Positions 1 through 6,988 of a stretch of DNA of 18,449 nt are shown in pieces. The number at the start of each line of letters is the position of its first letter. Position 1 is the first letter of the stretch. The DNA comes from an uncultured Pseudomonadota bacterium (GTDB lineage: Bacteria; Pseudomonadota; Gammaproteobacteria; Burkholderiales; SG8-41). Where the stretch lies: positions 1-18,449 of the forward strand of contig CAMPGR010000075.1 of assembly GCA_946885605.1 (NCBI GenBank), in the 5' to 3' direction. A program made the position numbers and the translations under genes. The notes below the pieces were generated by a model, which saw only the letters and a list, made by a program, of their open reading frames with translations, ran no database searches and was not told the DNA's origin.

Positions 1-817
1 GCGGCATCTCGAGGCGCTCGGGCGTATCCACGACGAGCGCGAAGCGCGTGGCGCAATCGACATCGCACGCGCGCATTTCGAGAACTTCAACGTGGATTTG
101 ATGTATGCCTTGCCGGGCCAGAGCCTGAGCGAAGCGCGGGCCGACATCGAGAGCGCGCTCGAGTACGCGCCGCCGCACCTTTCAGCCTATCACCTGACGA
201 TCGAACCCAACACGTACTTTCACCGTTTCCCGCCGCGGCTGCCCGATGACGAGTTGAGCGCGGCCATGCAGGAGGAGATCGAAGCGCTGCTCGCCTTGCG
301 CGGCTACATCCATTACGAGACGTCCGCGTTCGCGCGGGCAACGCCGGCGCGAAGCTCGCCGCCCCGTTCGCGGCACAATCTCAATTACTGGACCTTCGGC
401 GACTATCTCGGCATCGGCGCCGGCGCGCACAGCAAGCTCTCGTTCGCGGAACGCATCATGCGCGAGATGCGCCACAAGCAGCCCAGGCGATACATGGAAG
501 AAGCGCTGCGAGGCAACGCCGTGCAGTCCGCACACGAGGTGAGCGCGCGCGAGGTCAGCTTCGAGTTCATGATGAACGCGCTCCGCCTCACCGAAGGATT
601 CGAAGTCCGCCTTTTCGCCGAGCGCACCGGCGTGCCGTTCAACGTCGTCCTGCCCGAGCTCGAGGAAACCGAACGCCGCGGCCTCGTCGTGCGCGATCAC
701 AGGCGCGTCGCGCCCACGGCGCTCGGGCGCCGCTTCCTGAACGATCTGCTCCAGGTCTTTCTTCCCGCTGAAGCGGCCAGCGGACCCTCGGTGACGAGCC
801 CTCCCCGAAGCTCGTAG
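1..817 (+). CDS. hemW: HemW, radical-SAM heme chaperone (3' part)
   Basis: This is the C-terminal 271 residues of a HemW/HemN-like protein; the reading frame is open from base 2 and the gene starts before the window. The visible part holds the conserved stretch NVDLMYALPGQS, then LSAYHLTIEPNT, and the HemW-type C-terminal block YWTFGDYLGIGAGAHSKLS followed by a winged-helix-like tail ending in FLNDLLQVFL. The radical-SAM CxxxCxxC motif belongs to the missing N-terminal part, roughly 120-130 residues if the protein has the usual length near 400. The family is known to bind heme and deliver it to respiratory enzymes. It was earlier called oxygen-independent coproporphyrinogen III oxidase-like, and it lacks true HemN activity. 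The gene converges on the histidine kinase gene with only 33 bp between the stops, and I see no clear terminator there. Confidence 0.93.
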   Translation, partial: RHLEALGRIHDEREARGAIDIARAHFENFNVDLMYALPGQSLSEARADIESALEYAPPHLSAYHLTIEPNTYFHRFPPRLPDDELSAAMQEEIEALLALRGYIHYETSAFARATPARSSPPRSRHNLNYWTFGDYLGIGAGAHSKLSFAERIMREMRHKQPRRYMEEALRGNAVQSAHEVSAREVSFEFMMNALRLTEGFEVRLFAERTGVPFNVVLPELEETERRGLVVRDHRRVAPTALGRRFLNDLLQVFLPAEAASGPSVTSPPRSS

Positions 818-850
818 GCTTGTAGCTCGATGCACCATGTGCTCCCCGAG

Positions 851-2398
851 CTAATGCAGCGCCGCGGCGAGCACGGCGTGTAAAGCGCCGATATCGGCAG
901 GCTTGACGAGGTGGTGGTCGAAACCGGCGGCCGCCGTGCGGCTGCGTTCCCGTTCGTGGCCGCGGCCGGTCAGGGCGACGAGCAGTGTTTTGTTCGGATC
1001 GCAGCGCTCGCGAATGCGCTGTGCGACCTCGTAACCGTCCATGCCCGGCATGCTGAGATCGAGAAATGTCACCACCGGCCGGAAGGTGGCATAAAGATCG
1101 AGCGCCCCGCGCCCGTCATGCGCGATCCGCACCTCGGCGCCGAGCATCGTGAGCAGTGCACCGAGGCTGTCGGCGGCATCGCGGTTGTCGTCCACGACCA
1201 GGATGCGCGGGGCACCGTGGAGGCTGCGAACCGCGCTCAAGCACGCAGTGACGCCCGTCTCCTTGCCGTTGGCGAGCGGCAGCCGCACTGTGAATGCGCT
1301 CCCGCGTCCGGCGCCCTCGCTGCTGGCGCAGATCGAACCGCCATGCAGCTCCACGAGACTGCGCGCGAGAGTCAGTCCTATGCCGAGCCCGCCCTGCGCG
1401 CGGCTGCAGCGTGAATCGGCCTGCACGAACATCTCGAAGATGCGGGGCAGCACCTCGTCATTGATCCCGATTCCGGTATCGCGCACCGTCACGACGGCGC
1501 TTTGTCCCTCCCGGCGGGCAATGACATCGATGTGCGCGCCGGGATCGCTGTATTTCGCCGCATTGTGGAGGAGGTTCGAGAAGACCTGTGCAAGGCGCAT
1601 CCGGTCCGCATGGAGAACCAGCGGCTCCGGCGGCAGCGCGATCGTCAGTTCGTGTCGTGCGCCGTCGATTGCAGGACGGCTCGTTTCCACGGCGCTCTCG
1701 ATCACCGTGGCGAGGTCGGTCGGCTCCGTGCGCAGTTCCACTTTGCCTCGCGTGATACGCGAGACTTCCATGAGATCGTCAACCAGGCGCACGAGGTGGT
1801 CGCACTGGCGTTCGATCATTTCGGTCACGTTTGCGGCGGGCGCACGGCACCCGTCGTGCGAGAGCCGCAGCAGATAGAGGGCGTTGCGTATCGGTGCGAG
1901 TGGATTGCGCAGCTCATGCGCCAGCGTTGCCAGGAACTGGTCCTTGCGCCGGTCGGCCTGCTCGCGCTCATCGAGGTGCGCGCGCGCCTGGTACTGGCGC
2001 TCGCGCGCGCGCATGGCGCTGCGCACGGCGCTCACCAGCGCGCCGACGCGGGCCGGACGTTCGATGAGGGTGACATTTCCCAGAGTCTCGAGCGCGCGCG
2101 CGACAGCGCTCGAATCGGCGCCGCGGTGCGTGAGGAGCAGGACCGGCAGATCCGACCACGGCGGCTGGCGCGCGATCGATTTTGCCAGCCGGTCGTCTCC
2201 TGCGCGCAATGCCTCTTCGGCGATGAGGATCGCAGCCGCGCCGCGTTCCATCTCCGCCAGCATCGGTTCGAGCCCGGCGCAGGTGACGCAGTCGATGCCA
2301 TACCGGCGCAGCATCGATGCCACGAGCGCGGCGTCCTTGCCGACGGGGGCGACGATGAGCAGCCGGCGCTCGAATTGAAGGCCCGGAGTATCGATCAC
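851..2398 (-). CDS. Hybrid sensor histidine kinase with degenerate N-terminal receiver and C-terminal receiver
   Basis: A 515-residue soluble kinase with no membrane segment or signal peptide. Residues 12-128 look like a receiver fold (RRLLIVAPVG...DLPVLLLTHRGADS...IERPARVGAL), but the phospho-acceptor region reads LIAEEAL with no aspartate, and the usual KP reads RP. Residues about 152-216 are the HisKA domain with H161 in HELRNP. The ATPase has its N box at N279, DTGIG at 307-311 and GGLGIGL at 336-342. A C-terminal receiver (about 398-515) has D403/D404, phospho-acceptor D447 in FLDLSMPG and K499-P500. The start is taken as GTG at 2398 because it overlaps the stop of the KaiC-like gene (GTGA), which implies translational coupling. 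Further upstream the frame only shadows that gene. The degenerate receiver may be the docking surface for the KaiC-like partner (inference). Confidence 0.9.
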   Translation of the reverse strand: MIDTPGLQFERRLLIVAPVGKDAALVASMLRRYGIDCVTCAGLEPMLAEMERGAAAILIAEEALRAGDDRLAKSIARQPPWSDLPVLLLTHRGADSSAVARALETLGNVTLIERPARVGALVSAVRSAMRARERQYQARAHLDEREQADRRKDQFLATLAHELRNPLAPIRNALYLLRLSHDGCRAPAANVTEMIERQCDHLVRLVDDLMEVSRITRGKVELRTEPTDLATVIESAVETSRPAIDGARHELTIALPPEPLVLHADRMRLAQVFSNLLHNAAKYSDPGAHIDVIARREGQSAVVTVRDTGIGINDEVLPRIFEMFVQADSRCSRAQGGLGIGLTLARSLVELHGGSICASSEGAGRGSAFTVRLPLANGKETGVTACLSAVRSLHGAPRILVVDDNRDAADSLGALLTMLGAEVRIAHDGRGALDLYATFRPVVTFLDLSMPGMDGYEVAQRIRERCDPNKTLLVALTGRGHERERSRTAAAGFDHHLVKPADIGALHAVLAAALH

Positions 2399-3855
2399 GT
2401 CCTGAGCTGCTTTTCCGGGACGCCGGTCAGCACGCCACGGTAATCGCGCAAGGGTTCGCCGACGCTGATGCGTCCGCCTTTCATGCTGAACTCGCGCAGG
2501 CTTCTTTCGTGCTCGCCGCCGCGCATCTTGACGACGGATAGGGCCTGCCGCACTTCGCCTTCGGCCTCGAAATAGCGCAGCAGAACCACCGCATCGGCGA
2601 GGTAGCTCGCATCGAACGGTCCGCTCATGTCGCGGTTGAGCATTCCCTGGTGCGCGGCGACCATCACGGTCGCTACACCGTGCTGCCCGAGATAGGTCAG
2701 CAGCTCGTGTAGATGCAGAATGAGAAAGCGTTCGTCCGGCATCGAATTGAGATAGCCGTTCAGGCTGTCGATCACGACAATGCGCGATCCGTCCTGCTCG
2801 ACTGCGCGGCGCACGTCGTGGGCGAACTCGCCGGGCGAGAGCTCCGCGGGATCGACCTGGTTCACGCGCATGCGCCCGGCGCGCACGTGTTCCCTCAGGT
2901 CCACGTTGACGCCCGACATCCGTCTGAAGAGCGTGTTGAGGCTTTCGTCGAAGACGAAGAGCGTCGCATGCTCGCCGCGCTCGGCGGCCCGCGCGGCGAA
3001 GAACGCCGAGATCGTCGATTTTCCCGTCCCGGCGGCGCCCTGGATGAGCGTGCTCGTGCCCTGCTCGAGCCCGCCGCCCAGCAGCGCATCCAGGCTTTCG
3101 AGTCCGCTGCGCATGCGCGTGCGGCTGGATTCGCGCCGGTGCTCCGCCGCGACGAGACGCGGGAACACCGTGATGCCGCCGCGGCGGATCACGTAGTCGT
3201 GATAGCCTCCGCGAAAGTCGCTGCCGCGATATTTGATGACGCTCAACCGCCGCCGCGGCATGCCGAAACCGGGAAGTGTATGTTCGAGCAGCAGCGCGCC
3301 GTGGGCGATGCTCTGCACCTGCAGATCGTGCTGGGTCGGGCTGATGTCGTCGAGGAGCAGCGTGGTGCAATGCTGACCGGCGAAGTACTGCTTGAGCGCG
3401 AGGATCTGCCGCCGGTAGTGCAAGGGGCCGCCCGCGAGCAGGCGAAGTTCCGAGAGCGAGTCGAATACTACGCGCGTCGGCCGCGTCTCGTCGACGTGCG
3501 CCACGATTTTCTTCGTGGTCTCGGAGAGCTCCACCTCGGACGGGTGAAAGACGGTGTAGTCTTCTCCGGGCTGGAACCTTTCTTGCGCCCCCATCAACTC
3601 CCGGATCGCAATACCGTCGAGCGACCAGCCGTGCGACGCGGCAACGCCGCGGATCTCCTCCTTGGTCTCGGAGAGGGTCACGTACAGCACGGGCTCTCCG
3701 CGGCGCACGCCTTCCAGGAGAAACTGAAACGCAAGGGTGGTCTTGCCGGAGCCCGGCATGCCTTCCACGAGATAGAGCCGGCGCGGCATGAATCCCCCGT
3801 GCAGGATGTCGTCCAATCCGTCGATGCCGGTGGTTGCGCGCGATGTAGCACTCAT
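2395..3855 (-). CDS. KaiC-like double-domain ATPase (no KaiA/KaiB nearby)
   Basis: A 486-residue protein with two RecA-like KaiC domains. Domain 1 (about 8-240) has Walker A GMPGSGKTT at 32-40 and Walker B VVFDS at 129-133. Domain 2 (about 245-470) has Walker A GAAGTGKST at 273-281 and Walker B IVVIDS at 359-364. The catalytic glutamate pair expected after each P-loop reads SET in domain 1 and FDES in domain 2. By my alignment from memory to cyanobacterial KaiC, the autophosphorylation pair Ser431-Thr432 corresponds to S417-Y418 in FDASYLAD, so the serine is kept and the threonine is tyrosine. ATG at 3855 is chosen because the KaiC fold begins at once (TTGIDGLDDILHGGF); 51 more codons are open upstream but look non-coding, and no strong Shine-Dalgarno is present. 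The partner is the coupled histidine kinase, so this is probably a signalling ATPase rather than a clock protein. Confidence 0.92.
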   Translation of the reverse strand: MSATSRATTGIDGLDDILHGGFMPRRLYLVEGMPGSGKTTLAFQFLLEGVRRGEPVLYVTLSETKEEIRGVAASHGWSLDGIAIRELMGAQERFQPGEDYTVFHPSEVELSETTKKIVAHVDETRPTRVVFDSLSELRLLAGGPLHYRRQILALKQYFAGQHCTTLLLDDISPTQHDLQVQSIAHGALLLEHTLPGFGMPRRRLSVIKYRGSDFRGGYHDYVIRRGGITVFPRLVAAEHRRESSRTRMRSGLESLDALLGGGLEQGTSTLIQGAAGTGKSTISAFFAARAAERGEHATLFVFDESLNTLFRRMSGVNVDLREHVRAGRMRVNQVDPAELSPGEFAHDVRRAVEQDGSRIVVIDSLNGYLNSMPDERFLILHLHELLTYLGQHGVATVMVAAHQGMLNRDMSGPFDASYLADAVVLLRYFEAEGEVRQALSVVKMRGGEHERSLREFSMKGGRISVGEPLRDYRGVLTGVPEKQLRT

Positions 3856-3919
3856 TCGTTCGTCGTCACGAGGACAAAGCAATGCAGTGTAGCGATCCGC
3901 CTCGCAATCGTCTTGTCGT

Positions 3920-3994
3920 TGTCGCGCGACACGGCGTAGTCCATCTGCGTCATTCTCTGTAGGACGTTCTGAGGCGGAGCGGTGTCGCGCGACA
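3920..3994. promoter_or_regulatory. Pair of identical 12-bp palindromes upstream of the KaiC-like gene
   Basis: TGTCGCGCGACA occurs at 3920-3931 and again at 3983-3994, each a perfect palindrome. The centres are 63 bp apart, which is six turns of B-DNA at 10.5 bp per turn. Both lie in the 174-bp gap between the cysteine synthase stop and the KaiC-like ATG, the nearer one about 65 bp before the ATG. A weak -10-like TACACT (minus strand, 3891-3886) would put the nearer palindrome around -45. The layout suggests an operator pair for a dimeric regulator. I do not recognise the regulator. Confidence 0.4.
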
Positions 3995-4029
3995 GGCGTC
4001 GCGCGCATCGCACCGGCATTCCGCCTTTC

Positions 4030-5067
4030 TTACTGAAGGGGAGTTGCGACGGGCACCGCGCCGCGGCCTTCGAGCCATGGCGCTACGGGCAGGTTCTTTG
4101 AGCGCAGGAATTCCGGATTGAACAGCCGGCTCGCGTAGCGCTGCCCGCCGTCGGCGAGTATGGTGACGATCGTATGCCCCGGGCCCATCTTGTGCGCGAG
4201 ACGCATCGCACCCGCTACGTTGATTCCTGTCGAGGTGCCGAGGAGCAGTCCCTCGTGCTGCAGCAGGTCGAATACTACGGGAATGGCTTCTTCGTCCGGG
4301 ATCTGGAACGCCTCGTCTACCGGCGCGCCTTCGAGATTCTTCGTGATGCGGCTCTGCCCGATGCCTTCGGTGATGGAGCCGCCTTCCGCCTTCAGTTCCC
4401 CGCGCGTGTACCAGCTGTAGAGCGCGGCGCCCATCGGATCGGCGAGTCCAATGACGATGCCGGCGTTACGCGACTTGAGATACATGCCGACGCCGGCGAG
4501 CGTGCCGCCGGTGCCGACTGCGCAGATGAACGCATCCACTCTGCCGCCGGTCTGCTCCCAGATCTCGGGCCCGGTCGATTCGAAGTGCGCCCGCCGGTTC
4601 GCGACGTTGTCGAACTGATTCGCCCAGATCGCCCCGGCACTTTCGGTGCGCGCGATCGCCTCGGCAAGCCGGCCCGAGACTTTCACGTAGTTGTTCGGAT
4701 TCGCATACGGCACCGCTGGCACTTCACGCAGGTCAACGCCGTACTGGCGCAGCGCATCCTTTTTCTCGGGGCTCTGCGTCTCGGGGATGACGATGACGGT
4801 GCGATAGCCGCGTGCATTGGCGACGAGCGCAAGCCCGATGCCGGTGTTGCCCGCCGTTCCCTCGACGATGACGCCGCCCGGATGAAGCAAGCCGCGTTCC
4901 TCCGCATCTTTGACGATGTAGAGCGCGGCGCGATCCTTCACGGAGCCGCCGGGATTGAGGAATTCCGCCTTACCGTAGATTTCGCAGCCGGTGAGCTCCG
5001 AGGCGCGCCGCAGCCTGATAAGCGGCGTGCGTCCAATCGCCTCAATCGAATTCGCACACACGTTCAT
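4030..5067 (-). CDS. PLP-dependent cysteine synthase (CysK/CysM family)
   Basis: A 345-residue fold-type II PLP enzyme. Members of this family make L-cysteine from O-acetylserine (or O-phosphoserine) and sulfide. The PLP-binding lysine is K44 in NPGGSVKDRAA, the substrate loop is TAGNTG at 71-76, and the phosphate-binding glycine loop is GTGGT at 185-189. The N-terminus IGRTPLIRL is standard. At 345 residues it is some 30-40 longer than enteric CysM and CysK, with a C-terminal extension ending in ATPLQ. It belongs to the group often annotated cysteine synthase A in Proteobacteria, but I cannot separate CysK-like from CysM-like use by eye. The ATG at 5067 has a good ribosome site (GGAGG, 5-nt spacer). 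It lies 70 bp downstream of trmB on the same strand and may have its own promoter. Cysteine also supplies sulfur for ThiS, which may explain the neighbourhood (inference). Confidence 0.93.
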   Translation of the reverse strand: MNVCANSIEAIGRTPLIRLRRASELTGCEIYGKAEFLNPGGSVKDRAALYIVKDAEERGLLHPGGVIVEGTAGNTGIGLALVANARGYRTVIVIPETQSPEKKDALRQYGVDLREVPAVPYANPNNYVKVSGRLAEAIARTESAGAIWANQFDNVANRRAHFESTGPEIWEQTGGRVDAFICAVGTGGTLAGVGMYLKSRNAGIVIGLADPMGAALYSWYTRGELKAEGGSITEGIGQSRITKNLEGAPVDEAFQIPDEEAIPVVFDLLQHEGLLLGTSTGINVAGAMRLAHKMGPGHTIVTILADGGQRYASRLFNPEFLRSKNLPVAPWLEGRGAVPVATPLQ

Positions 5068-5106
5068 TGCGGCCTCCGCTTCGCGCCCGGGAATTTGCGT
5101 GAAGCC

Positions 5107-5114
5107 ATTCTATA
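5107..5114 (-). promoter_or_regulatory. Possible -10 element for the cysteine synthase gene
   Basis: The minus strand reads TATAGAAT here, 40 bp before the cysteine synthase ATG and within the 70-bp gap after trmB. I see no matching -35 hexamer at 16-18 bp, so this is only a candidate for independent transcription. Confidence 0.25.
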
Positions 5115-5137
5115 TCGGCGCGTGCCGCTGTTTGCGT

Positions 5138-5818
5138 TCACGCGACGCGACGAAACACGAGATCCCACACGCGGTGGCCCAGGCTCACGCCCCGCGTTTC
5201 GAACTTGGTCTGCGGCCGCTCAAGGGGTCGCTCCGCGTAGCCGTTTGCGGTATTGACGAGCGCCGGCTCAGCGCACAGCACGGCAAGGATGTGCGCGGCA
5301 TAGTCTTCCCAGTCGGTCGCCACATGGAGGTAGGCGCCCGGCTTCATGCGTTGCGCAAGGAGCACGGCGAACGGCGGCTGGATGAGACGGCGCTTGTGGT
5401 GGCGCTTCTTCGGCCAAGGGTCGGGAAAGAAAATGTGCACCCCATCGAGGCTCTCCGGCGGAATCATCGAGCTCACGACTTCCACGGCATCGTGCTGGAT
5501 GATGCGCACATTGGTGAGCCGCAGCGCCTCGATACGCTTGAGCAGGCTCCCGACACCGGGTGTGTGCACTTCGACACCGAGATAATCGTTTTCGGGGTGC
5601 CGTGCCGCGATCTCAGCCGTGGTTTCTCCCATGCCGAAGCCGATTTCGAGGAAGCGGGGCGCGAAGCGGCCGAACGCAAGGTCGAGATTGAGCGGCTTGC
5701 GCTCGAATGGAATTCCGAACGCGGGCAGCAGCGTTTCGTGCGCGCGCTGCTGTGCCTTGGACACCCGCCCCTGGCGCAACACGTAGCTGCGAACAGGACG
5801 ATGGCGGGGAGCGTGCAT
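5138..5818 (-). CDS. trmB: TrmB, tRNA (guanine-N7)-methyltransferase
   Basis: A 226-residue Rossmann methyltransferase that makes m7G46 in the variable loop of tRNAs, using S-adenosylmethionine. Diagnostic parts are [16 protein letters not shown] near the N-terminus, the SAM loop LEIGFGMGE (57-65), the signature [13 protein letters not shown] (132-144) and TKFE (204-207) near the C-terminus. Length matches the family. I take ATG at 5818, preceded by GGAG with a short spacer. An alternative TTG at 5842 would overlap the thiG stop as TTGA and add eight residues, but it has no ribosome site of its own. Either way the gene follows thiG directly, so it is very likely co-transcribed with thiS-thiG. 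Confidence 0.95.
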   Translation of the reverse strand: MHAPRHRPVRSYVLRQGRVSKAQQRAHETLLPAFGIPFERKPLNLDLAFGRFAPRFLEIGFGMGETTAEIAARHPENDYLGVEVHTPGVGSLLKRIEALRLTNVRIIQHDAVEVVSSMIPPESLDGVHIFFPDPWPKKRHHKRRLIQPPFAVLLAQRMKPGAYLHVATDWEDYAAHILAVLCAEPALVNTANGYAERPLERPQTKFETRGVSLGHRVWDLVFRRVA

Positions 5819-5838
5819 GCGCTCCGGCGGGATCCGGC

Positions 5839-6651
5839 TCAAGCCGGCTTGGCGGGCGTGATCAAGCCGCTGGTCGGCGAGCTGGGCGCGGCGGAATAAA
5901 GCTTCTTCGGCATGCGGCCGGCGAGGAATGCTTCACGGCCCGCTTCGATTGCTTTCTTCATTGCGGAGGCCATCAACACCGGATCCCGCGCCGCTGCGAT
6001 CGCCGTATTCATGAGCACGCCGTCACACCCCAGCTCCATTGCGATCGCCGCGTCGGAAGCGGTGCCTACACCTGCATCCACCAGGACCGGGACCTTGGCG
6101 TTGTCGATGATGATCTGCAGGTTCCAGGGATTGAGTATCCCCATGCCAGAACCGATGAGCGAAGCGAGCGGCATCACGGCGACGCACCCGATCTCCTCGA
6201 GTTGCTTCGCGATGATCGGATCGTCCGAGGTGTAGACCATCACCCTGAATCCTTCCTTCACCAGCGTTTTCGCAGCGGCGAGGGTTTCCACCACGTTGGG
6301 ATAGAGTGTTTTCGGATCGCCCAGCACTTCGAGCTTCACGAGATCGTGTCCGTCGAGGAGTTCCCGCGCGAGCCGCAGCGTGCGCACGGCTTCGTCCGCC
6401 GTATAGCAGCCCGCCGTGTTGGGCAGGATCGTGAACTTCGAAAGCGGTATCGCGTCGAGGAGGCTCGGCTCGTTCGGATTCTGGCCGATGTTGGTGCGCC
6501 GGATCGCGATGGTGACGATCTGCGCGCCGCTTGCTTCCACCGCGGCCCTGGTTTCCGCGAAATCCTTGTACTTGCCGGTTCCCACCAGGAGCCGCGACGA
6601 GTAGGACTTGCCCGCGATCATCAGCGGATCGAGATTTTCGTGTGGTTTCAT
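5839..6651 (-). CDS. thiG: ThiG, thiazole synthase
   Basis: A 270-residue TIM-barrel enzyme of thiamine biosynthesis. It condenses 1-deoxy-D-xylulose 5-phosphate, dehydroglycine and sulfur carried as ThiS thiocarboxylate into the thiazole phosphate. The Schiff-base lysine is K106 in LVKLEVLGD. Other conserved segments are [43 protein letters not shown] and [11 protein letters not shown]. The C-terminal tail after about residue 250 is slightly longer than in short ThiG proteins. It lies 60 bp downstream of thiS, and its stop sits at the start of trmB, which fits a thiS-thiG-trmB operon. The ATG at 6651 lacks an obvious Shine-Dalgarno. Confidence 0.96.
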   Translation of the reverse strand: MKPHENLDPLMIAGKSYSSRLLVGTGKYKDFAETRAAVEASGAQIVTIAIRRTNIGQNPNEPSLLDAIPLSKFTILPNTAGCYTADEAVRTLRLARELLDGHDLVKLEVLGDPKTLYPNVVETLAAAKTLVKEGFRVMVYTSDDPIIAKQLEEIGCVAVMPLASLIGSGMGILNPWNLQIIIDNAKVPVLVDAGVGTASDAAIAMELGCDGVLMNTAIAAARDPVLMASAMKKAIEAGREAFLAGRMPKKLYSAAPSSPTSGLITPAKPA

Positions 6652-6711
6652 AGGAAGGGACCGGGGATTGTGGATTGAGGTTGAGGCAGTCGGTGCGACG
6701 CGCTGTGTGGG

Positions 6712-6915
6712 TTATCCGCCGCCCACCGCGACGACGATCTCCAGCATATCGCCGTCGGCTAGCGTCTCTTCGGAATAACGGCTGCGCGGCACAATTTCGC
6801 CGTTGCGCTCCAGTGCCACGCGCTTGCCTGCAAGCTCCAGACGCGCGAGCAGCTCGGCGCAGTTGAGCGGCCCATTGAATGCCCGGCGTTCGCCGTTGAC
6901 GGTAATCGAGATCAT
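6712..6915 (-). CDS. thiS: ThiS, sulfur-carrier protein for thiazole synthesis
   Basis: A 67-residue beta-grasp (ubiquitin-like) protein whose C-terminal glycine is adenylated and converted to a thiocarboxylate, which donates sulfur to ThiG. It begins MISITVNGERR and ends EIVVAVGGG, so the essential di-glycine tail is present, with one extra preceding glycine. The internal LADGDMLEIV is typical of ThiS. The true start is ATG at 6915; a longer open frame upstream is only the shadow of the receptor gene. A sigma-70-like promoter lies just upstream, and thiG follows after 60 bp. No thiamine pyrophosphate riboswitch signature is visible in the 73-bp gap before the gene. Confidence 0.94.
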   Translation of the reverse strand: MISITVNGERRAFNGPLNCAELLARLELAGKRVALERNGEIVPRSRYSEETLADGDMLEIVVAVGGG

Positions 6916-6941
6916 GCTGAAAGCTTCCGGCAGGTAAGCGG

Positions 6942-6971
6942 ATTTTACAGCGCGACCGGATCGCGGCTCAA
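6942..6971 (-). promoter_or_regulatory. Sigma-70-like promoter for thiS-thiG-trmB
   Basis: On the minus strand TTGAGC (6971-6966) and TAAAAT (6947-6942) are separated by 18 bp. Transcription would begin near 6935, giving a leader of about 20 nt before the thiS ATG at 6915. That leader is too short to hold a riboswitch, so thiamine control, if any, would be elsewhere. Confidence 0.5.
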
Positions 6972-6988
6972 CGACCATGCCCGGCGCA

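Noticed and set aside
2399..3370. N-terminal extension of the histidine kinase frame by over 300 residues
   Set aside because: This part is arginine- and alanine-rich shadow translation of the KaiC-like gene in another phase; the kinase is better started at the overlapping GTG at 2398.
2713..3939. Long plus-strand frame (408 residues) opposite the KaiC-like gene
   Set aside because: It is the antisense shadow of a clearly conserved gene, with no recognisable domain.
4174..5256. Long plus-strand frame (360 residues) opposite the cysteine synthase
   Set aside because: Antisense shadow typical of GC-rich coding DNA; the minus-strand product has all expected motifs.
6916..6988. Thiamine pyrophosphate riboswitch before thiS
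   Set aside because: The gap is only 73 bp, holds a promoter-like pair close to the ATG, and lacks a visible CTGAGA core.
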